The notes under the pieces: generated by a model
The model's input: only the letters and a program-made list of their open reading frames with translations
Databases searched by the model: none
Told to the model about the DNA's origin: nothing
Shown: positions 1 to 12,600 of the stretch, one piece after another
Layout: each line of letters starts with the position of its first letter
Position numbering within the stretch: position 1 is the first letter of the stretch
Position numbers and translations under genes: made by a program
NCBI GenBank assembly: GCA_012932295.1
Contig: JAAONU010000014.1
Location: 20,612,065 to 20,676,064 of the forward strand
Direction: 5' to 3'
From: Cyclina sinensis
Taxonomy: Eukaryota; Mollusca; Bivalvia; Venerida; Veneridae
Length of the DNA stretch: 64,000 nucleotides

Positions 1-604
1 GGTGTATAGTCAATACGTATTGTTATTTGCATCTAGGCCCTTTTTCATCTAAACACAACATTAATCTTAATAAACACTACAAAGATTAAATCGAAATAAT
101 ATTTCACTTTTTCGGAAATATGCGTATTCATTCTTATGTTCATATTCAACGTCCATTTCTTTCGGTGAAGTATAAATTATCTTTAATAACTGTATTACAC
201 TTCGAACGAAGACAAAGGACGGTTTAAAGTGATATTTTCTTATAAACCCGTATTAGACTTTTTAATCAAGAACACCTGTCGGGTCACTGAGTAATTAATA
301 AAATTATGGAATAGATAAACAGAATGACTACCGGATACTTTATACTCGTAATATCTTGAGGTTCTGTATAAATGTTTCGGTTGACTTATCTTGGCATAGG
401 AAATCAAAATTACTACAATGTTATTTTTACGTGATTTCGAGGTAACATATAAACTGCTTACAATGTGCTAATTTTAAATGCAAAATTCAGGTAAACTTGT
501 CATAATAAAGGTGGTTTCTGGATCACTTATAATACCTTTATCTTTAGTAAGTGTATACTTTGATTATCTTAATTTTAAAACTTCTTCATCTACTGTCGCT
601 GTGT
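1..604 (-). other. Downstream region of the RPTP gene, probable 3' UTR
   Basis: Below the stop at 605 there is AT-rich sequence with no coding signal on either strand. ATTAAA reads on the minus strand at 261-266 and is a possible polyadenylation signal. No AATAAA was found on that strand before the window edge, so the transcript end is uncertain. Confidence 0.35.
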
Positions 605-676
605 TTACACATTTGCATATGTCGTACTGTTTTCCACGTGGGCAAGTAACACGTCATAACAAAACTTGTACTGCTC
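605..676 (-). CDS. RPTP coding exon 32: C-terminal tail and stop
   Basis: Residues 1376-1398, E-Q-Y-K-F-C-Y-D-V-L-L closing D2, then a short tail ending T-T-Y-A-N-V and TAA. The acceptor is preceded by a pyrimidine-rich tract. The Y-A-N end resembles the Grb2-binding tail of RPTP alpha. Confidence 0.9.
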   Translation of the reverse strand, partial: EQYKFCYDVLLAHVENSTTYANV

Positions 677-3600
677 CTACAAAGTTAGAAAGTGAACAAA
701 CATCGCTAAAAACAATTAAACTCACTGCCAATCATAATGTATAAAATCAACTGCAAATTGCTTAACTTTGAAGATAATACTGCAAAAAAGTGCATAGAGG
801 AACATCTAAACATTTCTTACAAATACTGCCCAACATTGTAGTAATAATGCTATTACGTTCCTTGCAGATGTAGATTGTCCGGCTAATTAGCTCTTCGATC
901 ATATGCATTGTATTATGGCTATATTGTATCATTATTAATTACTGGGTTTGTTACTGACCCACTATGAAAATGTAGGGTGTCTGTAGAATTTATATGGGGC
1001 GAGGCGATAGAGCCTAATGTCGTTCGACTTGAAAATAACTTTTTCTTGCAAGACATATTTTCCATCAAACTTTTGACCGAAATTCATAGATCATTCAGCT
1101 TAAATTGCCCATGACGGTAAGTGAGGTCAAAGCTATTGCAACAAATGCAACGCAAAAAACGTCGGAAAACTTATTATTCATTGGAGTTATAGGTAGCGAT
1201 AATTTACACACCGAAAAATACTGCAGCCTAATCCGGGGTGCAAGCATTACTGAGATAGAAAACTCACATGAAATAGCCATGAATTGATTGCAAGAGTAAA
1301 AAACTTCTCGAGAAATACTCACAAAATTTGGAATAATTTGTTGGCGACGTATTCGCAACTGTCGAATGATCTGAGGAATGGAGACCTCATTGTGAAACCG
1401 CAGATGTTCCAAGATATTCATCAGGACAACTATCAATCCACTCCGCTCTGCGCCATTCCTTTTTCAAAAAGAGAGTACAACTTCAAAGAATCCTATTGAT
1501 GTAGCTTGTTTTCTTAATTTATAAAGTAAAAGTAATTGGTAAATGTTTTCAGGGGACTCGTATTACACTTGAAGACTTTTCGACTAAGCCTCTAAAATGA
1601 AATTTGTTAAGTATATCTTTTTGTTTCACCCTCAGTATGTTTGCACGAGTCAGTCTATTAGAATGACAATAAATACATACACTAGGCTTAATATGTCCTG
1701 CTAACGCTTAAACCGATTTTAAAATCGTGATTTATAACTTACAGGCATTGTGCTACAATTGGTTTGTTTACTTCTTGCCTTTGGATACATTCCAGTTCTT
1801 GTAGCAGTGCCAGCATTCTGTTTGGATCTGTTGGAATGACCTGACTGGGTGGCCAATGCTTACACACAAGCTGAGTGAAACTGTGTTTCTGTAATATGCA
1901 GACACCAAAGATGAAATGATATGTGTTTCAAGGAAGAAACTGTCTCTCATAAAAATCTATTTGATACAATAAAAAAATAACTACTACTACTACTAATACT
2001 ACTTTTCATGTTGATAGGCGGTCATGTCATGACTTACTAGCTTACTCCAATAAAATTTTGGTTGTTTTGCGTTATGCACCACTTTCATATTTATTTCAAC
2101 AAATATGTCCAAGTGTAAGACTGCCTTATCGTTATAGCTAAATTATTTGAATTTAAGCTCCTCTTTTATAAAGACGCAGCAGTAATACTGTACCTGATTT
2201 GTGCTACAACAGCTGTGTATTTAGCAACAAGGTGATAACTAGTCAAGTACATTGTTCAGGTTTCTGATTCCAATATGAATTGATTTGAAGTTCCGCTAAA
2301 AATAACAGTATAATGCTAAGTGTCTGTTTGTGTAAAATGTGATCTTTAATTTAACTATACTATGTGGTGTCATTAAAAATAATAAAACTACCTTCGAATC
2401 AAAATGTAGCTTGTACTGTTTCATCTTATAATGTGCTCTGTCTTCCTCTGCTACCAGTGATACAGTAAAAGGTCCAACATTTATGGTTCCACTGTCAGGT
2501 AAAAATTCTCCCACCTGCACAAAAAATATATTTTATTAAAGCTAAAGAAGAACACAAATTATTTTAAAGCATGTGTGAGCAATATCAAAGTGTTTCTATG
2601 TTAGAGCAGATTTTAATTACAATCGGGTCGATTTTATAGTTTTGAATGTTTTGGTGATTTCCGCTGAATTTAAAATTGAAACCACGATATATAATGAATA
2701 TGAAGTGACTTGGCTTTAATATATTATCCAGTTATTTATAAAAATCATGTTCCTTAAAAAATGTTATTTGAGTACAAAATGCGCCATATTTCATTTGGCA
2801 TTAAGATGCACCGCGACAGCTAAAACACTACAATTTTAACTGAATGACAATACCTCTTCAATGGTGCTCTCATCAAAGGTCACGATAGCACTGACCTCTT
2901 GCTCTAGAGCTAGCCGGCAGCAGTCGATTGCTGTTTCTGGTAAAGGTGTTTGTGTGAGAATGTAACTGTGTATATCGCAGTAACTCTGCAACAGGAACTT
3001 AATGTTAGATTTGCAACAGAACTACTTGCCCAAGATGTAATACATGTGTTACACAAAACTACACAAAACACAAAACCTGTCACCAGTATAATGATGTCAC
3101 TTTTAATGACTGTTTCTGCTTAATCGACTTCTAGGCTGACATTAAATTGGCTTGCAAAAGTTTGTTTTAGAGTTTAAATACTTCGATATTTCTGACTCAC
3201 GTATTTTACTTACTGGCATGTAAACAGCATTGATGTAGTTTGTTCGTCCTTTCACGTGTGTAAATAAAAATGGACGATAATCGTTGGCTGTAAATAAATG
3301 TTAAAGGAAATAAGGACAAAAAATAATCAGGAAAGACAAATCACTTTTTCATAAGTATGTTTGCATGCAAGTTACAATTATAAAACAAGACATTTGATTG
3401 TTGTTAAAAGGTTCGAAGATGTCAGTGGGGTCAAAATATCAAATGTTTTGTCAACATCCAAAGACTGTAATTTTGAAAAGATATACAAAACTTGGCAATT
3501 TATTTCATTTGAGTACATATTGTGGTCTTAAGCTAATGGTCTTAAAAGCTTATTTTAACATTAATCAGTTTAAGGGCTAGCAAAATATTGTTCAGTACAA

Positions 3601-6600
3601 CGTTTTGTAGCAATCAAGTTCTGGTAGTTATAATTAATGCTATATTACAAGCTGCACACACTGCTTTCGACAAAACACTTAAAATGCAGCATGGTACCCT
3701 TTACAGTTAAAATAAGTACAGGTTAAAATAAATGCAGGTTTTTAATAGTTTTCATTGTCATCTCCTAGCCAAAAACATATTAAGTGCTTTATCTTGTACT
3801 TGGCTAGGCAAAAACAACAAAAGTATATGCTTACGTGCAAGGATGTTGTCATATCTGTTTTTGTTTCTATTCTCCGTATGTTTAGCTGATGTATACATTT
3901 CATCGACTTCCTCCAAATCATTTCCGCTGCCTGTTTCCTGAAGCAAAGTCTGTAAAACCGAATTGTTTTTATTTTCTGTTAAAATTGTTCAAGTCTTGGT
4001 TAGAAATAGAATATTATACATGTTATATAATAATTATCATTATTTTTTTTAAAAATAGACTGTAATCAGCTGCATGTTTCAAAAAACGTGGATAGTGCTA
4101 TATACTGATGCAAGCTTACGATTTGTGTATAAGAATATTTAAAACCGATTTGAATATCTAAACAATAAAAAATGTTTATGAAAGTGTTGATGATTTATCA
4201 ATTCTTCATTTTCTTTATTGATCAACTTGATAAATTGATAAATTTATTCACTTTACCTCATATTCCATGAAAAGTTTTGTTTTTCCCGTTTTGTTATCAA
4301 CATCTTGAAGATCCCTGTATACTGCAGCGATGTTTTCAAACTGGATTGGTTTCCATGGCAACACTAGCGCTTCAACTAAGATACTGTAAAGGTACCTGTA
4401 CTGTTCCTGTTTTTGTTAAAAAAGTAGAATACATTTTGGATCTTAATCAAACCAGAGATTAGAGTCTCAAGCGGCTGACCTCATTTCACTCTTTCGCGAG
4501 AGTAATTGTTTGAAACCAGGAAACACTTAGCTTTAATATAACCGAGATATGGGGGAAAATATATTTAGAAACAAACATCATTACATATACATAATAAATT
4601 AAAAAAGAAAGCTAACAAAACTTTGATAAACAAAATTAATTGATACTATTTAAAGGACTATGTAGTAAGAAATAAGCAGGATTTATTTTTATTTGATTCG
4701 GAATAAATTCCACAGAACTGGAACCTAAATAACACGAAAAGTCTCAGTTATTTTTGAAAAAGAAATGATTTCATTTAAGAAAATTGTTTTGGAAAACGTA
4801 GAGTAACAAATGAAAAAGAAGATATTCATAGAGTAAAGAATGAAGAACATTAAACCAACAAATACATACTTCAGAAATGAAAAATAAACCTTCATCTATT
4901 CATCTCATTCGCACAAAATATTTACAAATGAAGCTATACACTGCAAAAAAGCGACCTACCTTTGTCTGGACCAAGTTGACTCTCTGATCTCTTAAATCTT
5001 TTACACACTGGAAAACGTCAATGCAGCCTTGATCAATGCCTTGGTCATATAAAAGGTCTAACGCAATGAACGTCCCAGTGCGTCCAACGCCAGCGCTATA
5101 TTTAGGCATTATCAATAGATATACACAGGGGCATGAAATTTAGATATACATAAATGCAAATATATTTAAATAAAAAATGCTCAATACAGTATCTGTTTCA
5201 TAAACATGAAAATCCAAATGAATATTCCAAAGTCAGATCTTTCAGACACAAAAATTATAACATTTTAAATTCATAATGCAGAACGCTTTCAAGCTGACAA
5301 CATTGTGAACTTGTTATAAAGACTGTTTACTTTTGAACGAAAACAACGAATTAGCTTTACTAAGTCATGTCTTTAAAAAGGAATTGTTTTAAAATCAATC
5401 AATGATAGAAATACCACACTGATGTTTCCTTGTGCCTTAAATTTCAAAATTTAAAGTTATTTTTTCACTTGAAAAACTGATAGAAAGTCCTGTACCACAT
5501 CTAACAAACAAATTTAAAGAACTACCTGCAATGTACCAGCCATGGGTGTTTTTTACTCTCGTCGTGTTTTCTAACTTCGTACCAGAAATGTAACAAGCTT
5601 GAGGTGCTTCTGGGTACATCCTTATCGGGCCATGCAATATAATGGAACTGTGTTACCTTTCTACTTTTACCAGGTTCATCCTGAAAAAGAGGGAAGAAAT
5701 TATTTCTAGCTTTCAAATTGTCAAATAAGCGATGTGTATTTAGACAATTAGAACAGCCCTAGGTCAAATGAGTGTCAATTTTCTTTTTTTTTCTGCAACT
5801 CACTATTTCGATTATATGTCTTACAACTAGATCGCAGAGACAAAACAATATGTGCGACTACGTAGGGCAAAAGGAAAGTATCTCATTTTCTCATCAAGAT
5901 AATGAAAGAAGCAAATGGTAGTTTTACCATAGTTGTATGTCCTTTATTTTCAAATAAAAGTAAAATAATATACCTGATGAGAAACATTCAAGCGTCTTAT
6001 CTTAGATTCAGCATATATATCTTCTGCCTCTGTCGTGACTATGACTGGTCCATATTCTTCAGTGTTTCCCTCCTCTGGCCAATACTGCATACACTTCATC
6101 TATCAAAAAAAGATATCAGTAAATTAAGATTTTCTAAATAAAGTTTTTAATAAATTGTGTATAAAATAAATATCAACAAATGAAAAAAAATGGTTCGCCA
6201 TAAATGCGAACTTGAAATTTATTTTTTTATTCAATATTGGTCTAAAGCTGGTTTCATTTCAAGCAAACTTCAAAATATTACTGTAAACAAAAACAAAAAA
6301 TGATTTAATTATAACAAACCTTAGTTTCCTCTACCAGCCTTGTAACCATAACAATGGTAAACACATCTTTTTCCCAAATCATTCTCCAGAACTCATGAAT
6401 ATTAAATTCTGTCGGACCTATAAAATGTAAACCTTTACTTGAACACATTTCAAAAACCGAATAGAATCTTGCATTTTTTTATCCTGCCCTCGAAAACTAT
6501 GCCTTAAGGTCATAATAAAGATTTGAATTCAATCTGCTGTAAAAGGAGGAAGTATGGTTTTGTATTACGCCTTGTGTTAATTTATACATTTCTTAGGACT

Positions 6601-9600
6601 ATTACATGTCTGCAACAGATGTAGTTACATGACTTTCCTTGTACTGTTTAATACTTTCTCAGACATACCGTAATGCAATATTAAAACTACTAGTGTTTAT
6701 CTATAACATGCATACACCTTAACACCTTTGCTTCTCAAACATTGCTCTGCGGTAAGAATTCGTAACTAAACAATGATGTTATCGTTTTCCCATTATCAGT
6801 TTTTTACAGCAATGCAGCAATTATCTTGATAGTCAGCAAACTGACAAAAGTTGTACCTTGTGAAGCTATGTATGCATCATTCTTGAAATAACCCTGAAAT
6901 ATACGTTTGGCATTTACTATAACAAAGCTACCTGTGTCGCTTAATTCCGAATAAGCAAACAAACATTGTAAAGGTTGTGAATTATTTGAAGGAACTGTAA
7001 ATAGGCATTCAAATTTGGTCTTTTGTCGGTAGGACAGTTATGACACATGCCAGTATTACAAAACAATATTTTCATCATTTCAAATGTTTAAATGTTCCAC
7101 ATAAAAATTTAACTGTATTCTTATCAAAGCTTCTGTTGTACGATTCGCCGAAAAAAGATGTTACTAAACAGTATAAAATATCCTACATCGTCTTATAAAG
7201 AGCAAAATCAGGCGGTAGTGCAGCAGAATTATGTAGAATACTGCCGTTTATCGTCCACATTGTCGACAACCACTTGATTAACCAAAAGAAAAGTGATACA
7301 ACGTGTACCATTACCTTTATCAAACTTGCGTTGATGTAGTCGCTATCAGGAAGATTAGGTAAAATCTTCAATTTCACTCTTGAATGGTCATCTGCGACAT
7401 AAAATACATAAAAGATAAAATGTTTGTAAAACAAGCACGCACGCACACACGCACGCAAACACACACGTATTATTGAGATCTGTATTGATGTCAGCAAGCA
7501 TGTGTAATAAAATTGGTTAAAATGGTTGTTTACAAGATACGTAGTTGTTAAGGATATACAAAATGTTATGTACTTTGTTATTATGTATAACAAACATTTC
7601 AACATATGACATACTTACATGCGTATAAAGCTTTATATCTGTTTTTACCCATATTTTCTACTTTTTTTGCCACAGTGGTAGGATGTTGCAAACCTGTCGG
7701 TAATTTCTGTAAATGAAAAAAAATGTCTAAAATTCAAATTGTTTTGTTGAACTTTAAGATTTAAATATTTCTTAACCTTTTTATCGAATCTGTTTACCAC
7801 GAACAAAACAAAATACGTTTACAAGTTTGGCTCTTTTATAAGCTTGAGTACAAATTATCTACGACTCAATTATACCTCAAATTCATTAGTGAATCCGCCT
7901 TTGTCGGTCACTCTCTTCTTGACGTATTCTTCAAGCTCTGACACAAGAACAACATGCTCAGTTCGCCGTCTAGAAACCGGTCCTTCATTATAATAAATAT
8001 CAGCAATCTCGTCTTCTATTTTGGTAAGAACGCCTGTCTTTCGGTCAGACAAACGCTTTTCATCGGGCTCTGGAACTAAGAACATATACAAGAACTACTA
8101 AAAGCGGTTGTAAATTTAAAATTTCTTACTACAAAGGCAGTTCTCTTTTTTTCAAACTTGTTTTTGGCCTGAATACTGAACTCAGTTTACAGCATATTTT
8201 GAGGCTCCCTCACAGACATGCTTAAAATTAATGAACATCTGATTTGGTAAATATTTTTTTTTAAAAATCATTGTTAGTCCCTATTTAGTGGTATTTAGTA
8301 AATAACAAGAACTGTCATTATAGTGCAACAAAAAAGCTATAACATACAGAGATGGAAAGTAAAAATATGTAAACTTGAACACTGAGTAAACGAGTACCTA
8401 CTTCCGTTGTAAGTTTCATACTTTTGATAATTTAACTTGATGCTAAAGACACATTTTGTTAATAAAATATAATAAAGGGAGACCATTGAAAAAATGGGAC
8501 CTGCCAATAGTGTAATCATACAGTTACAATATATCTATCTATTAAGTTTCAAGTCAATCCCTTTTATAGAATTCAAATAATGCTTGCGACAAAAATTTAT
8601 TATACAAAAGTGACTGTTACATATGCGGTAGGGTTGCTGAGTGTTGCACGTGACCCGCCGTCTTGATGTATTAAACACCTGTGCCACACCTGTGCCAAGT
8701 TATTTTAAAACCCTTCAATTCATTAGAGAATAACAGTCCGGTCAAGAATAAGTACAAATATAAGTTATATTGAATTTGGTTTCATTTAAACTCTGTGATC
8801 TTTGTATCTGAGGTAGGGGTTGTTTGCACGCAACACGTCATCTTGATGTGCTGAACACTTGTCCTATATAATACGAGAACCTTTTCATGCATAACAAAGT
8901 TAAAACCCGGACGACCAGATAGACGGACGGACGGACGGACGTGAGAAGAGTGCAATATTGATACGCCCAACTTCCTGGGCATGGATATTAGAAGCTTAAA
9001 TGGCAATAAAAGTTGTTTTTATCTTAATATTAATGTTTCCTTAGACCCAAGAACACTTCTACCGAGGTAAATGGGTTCAGTATTGGGTGTCATGCCAAGG
9101 ATATTTATAAAAGATTGACAGCGGTCACGCATTTAAACATGTAAAAATCTAACGTAAAAGACATTAATCAAAACGCACAAATAGCTTTTTATTGTTATTT
9201 TTTATTCTCAATATTATGTTTTCATTCTTTTATTTCTATCATTTTGTTTGATATTAAATCATCTTATAAACACATTTTGACAAGTTTTTCTAATCTTAAA
9301 ATAGAATCTTAGTATTTATCTAAAAAGGAAAAAAAATAAACAATACCGACGGCAGATTCCGCATATTTAGCAGTGTCATCGGGTGCTGTAAAAGAAAATG
9401 AAAAAAAATCAGTTGGATGATGACTAACTTGTTTTCTAAATGAAATTAGTTAACTTTATATTGTTTAAAGTGGAAAAAGTCGTTGCAATTTTATTCAATA
9501 TTTAAATTGACACCTTATTAGAAACTGTAATGGCTAATTGACTTTATTGTAACATGTCAGTGATCATCAAGCTTTATATATAAATAAGTAAAAAGGTATA

Positions 9601-12600
9601 AAACTTGTGACCTAGTCATTAAGATGTTTTCAGAACTTTTTATTAAGATATTTTAAGTATTCATTCAGCTGCGTTCAATCATTTTTGATTTTTTAATGGT
9701 GAAACTGGAACAAAATGTCTGTTTCTACTGTTCAAGACCCAAGTGCGCCTGTCTGTGAAGTCAACACACAATCTGGACTCCTCACTGAATAGCACTGAGG
9801 TATAGTCATTCCAGGTCTTTCTAACAGTTTTACCAGCACAGTTCAAACTCCTCGACGTGTTCATTTACCAACGTTATGCAACTGAATTGTCTTATGACAT
9901 TCAGACAAGCATAAATAATTACAAAGAGTCGTAATTCTGAAATAACTGTGACTGCATTGAAATATTAACATTTCGTCACATATCAATCTCACATTAAGAG
10001 CGACAAAATGATCCTTTGTATATGAATCATCAAAAAGTTGTTTACTGAATTCAGCAGAATTATTTTAGGAGCAAAACGAAAATCTATTTAAATCTAATTA
10101 ATTTACCTGTCAAATTTTTATCCTTTTCTTCTATATTAATTGAATTTATATATACATTTTCACGTTCATGACTTTCGCTTTTCTTCAAGCTTCCCCGCAC
10201 AGCATCGGCATCAAATCCTAAAGTGCTCTCAGACCTTTTCCTAAAAATAATTGAAATCGAGCTGTCAATTAGTATTTTCTTTTCAACAAATTTAGTCTTT
10301 CGTACCAATACTGATTTTTTTTGGAGGCTTAGGAATACTGAATACAAAACAAATATGTTCCTTTTAAACAGCACCTTAAAGCTATTTTTGTTAATCTATA
10401 ATTGTAACAGTCAAACATTTTTAAGTGCAGGACATAATCAGGAATCATAATCAGTTGGCCAAAGAGTAAATACTAGTTTCAATAAAAATGAGATATTTGC
10501 AATGAACAGGGGGATTTAACCACTTAAAATAATAATAAGGAAAATAAAATACATATAAACAGGTTAAAGACTTAAAAGTATAATCTTACTCTACTGGTTT
10601 TCTCCTTCTCTTTAAGACCACAAGCACCAAAGCAACCACAATTATGACAACAACTGCTGCAGCTACCCCACCAGCAACAGCTCCAACAGGAAAATCATCA
10701 TCTTGCTTCAATGCTGAAATGTTGTATTTGTCGACGCTATGTCTATTTTTTTAATGAATTTAAGACAATCATACAAAATATCAACTTGACATTTTTAAAT
10801 ACAATTTAAGCACGGATTCTTTCTCTTAAGCACATGGTGATTTACATGGAAGGAAACAAGTCATATCCCTAAATAAGTCAACTGCTTTGTAAAAAAATGA
10901 TTTTACTTAGTTTCTGCTCTTCAGAACAACACATTATTACATTTTTACAACGCGTCTCAGAAAGTTTTCAACACTGGCAACTCATGGATTCAAATGTAAA
11001 TCAGCAGTTCATTAATCAATGCTTTATTATTACCTTCTTGACACACTCCTGGCTTGTACCCTTTGGCACAACCTGCCAGACAAATTCCTGTCACCTTGTC
11101 GCAAAAGGTCCCTTGTTTACAATTCCCACAGGTCTTCGTACAGTTGTCTCCGTGAGTGCCGTCATCACATTCTGGTATAGACAATCAAAGTATTTCATGA
11201 AATAGGCGCTCAAAAAGTAAAACTATACAAGTACATGTATAGTTGAAGTGTAGTTTATTTTTGTAAAGTGTTTTTATAAGCAACATTTGCTTATCTCTAT
11301 TGTGTGGAAGAAAATAGTTGTTTTAAGAGTAAAACTTTATGTCAATCGAGTCCTTCGTGAAGCGAATGCTGCAAAGAGAACCTTGTATCTATTTGTTTAA
11401 GTCACTTGTATTTCGACTTCAACTTAAATGCGGTATGACATCGCCTGGCCTGCTCTTTAATTACTTGTTTGAATATTTGGAGTTGAGGTGATACAGGGCC
11501 TGCTTAGTAATCAATTGTTTAAAAATGTACGGTATAACAACGCCCGTTGGTTGATTCAATAATTGAATGTGAGAAGAAACAATATATGTGGTGTTAGAAG
11601 GCCAATAATCTGTTTGAATGTGTTGTGAATATATGTTTTACCTGTATCACACAGCAGGGAATGTTTATATCCTCGATCGCATCCTTGAGTACATTGCCCT
11701 GTCACTCGATCACAGGTTTCATTCATTGCACATGCTCCACATGACTGTTGACAATCTTCACCGTAGCTTCCTCTTTCACAATCTGACATAATAAGAAAAT
11801 GAAAGCACACTCAAAAGAACTCATTAACAGCCCCAAAATTTCCACCGTGCATAGCGAAGGATAAATACAATAGACATTAATTTTACAGGCGTTACCTTTC
11901 TTTCATGATAATGCATTATCTCCTAACAGTTTATCATTACATAGTTACTTCTCATTTCAGAAAATTGTTTCGCAAAATGGAAAGGGAGTATCTTCTGCAG
12001 CCTTAACATTGTGGAAACCTCAATTCATATTATTTATACATAAGTGATCATTGAGGCCTTGAACATCTTCTACAGTCATTCAGCTAACTAAATGCTTGTT
12101 TAGATAAGATAACAAGATGAACGACATCAATGTAGCTAAAGCTAAGTGTTCATTCTTACCTTGATCACAAAAGTCTCCATGTTTTCCAGATTCACAACTA
12201 TCACATTTTCCGTCCTCGTGATTGCATGTGTTTGAAACTTTACAATTTGTACTGCATACACCGGAACACCTCATCCCGTACCTCCCGGCAGGACACTCTA
12301 TTCAAATTGTGAAAATAAGATATTTACTTAGATAAAACAAATTTTAGGTTTTGGTTACCACCGCTTAAGCTTATTTCTGTTTCATAAATCGTAAGTCGCT
12401 TATATAAAGCACTAGGACAAAATTCATCCCATCTACATATTACATGAAATTATTTCCATATACAGTAATACAAATAGTCTACGACCTGATAATTTGAATC
12501 TGCTTAACTTCCGAATGCTAGATATATCTTGTCTGTTTAAACATATTTCTTTTACAATTGTTTAATCACTGAAAAAAAAGCAGTAGCACAGTATAATCTA

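Noticed and set aside
478..744. Plus-strand open frame of 88 codons
   Set aside because: It is the antisense shadow of the last RPTP exon and its flanks and has no family pattern.
1095..1436. Minus-strand frame of 113 codons as a single gene
   Set aside because: Only its first part (down to 1323) is coding, as RPTP exon 31. A gtgagt donor ends it, and the rest is intron.
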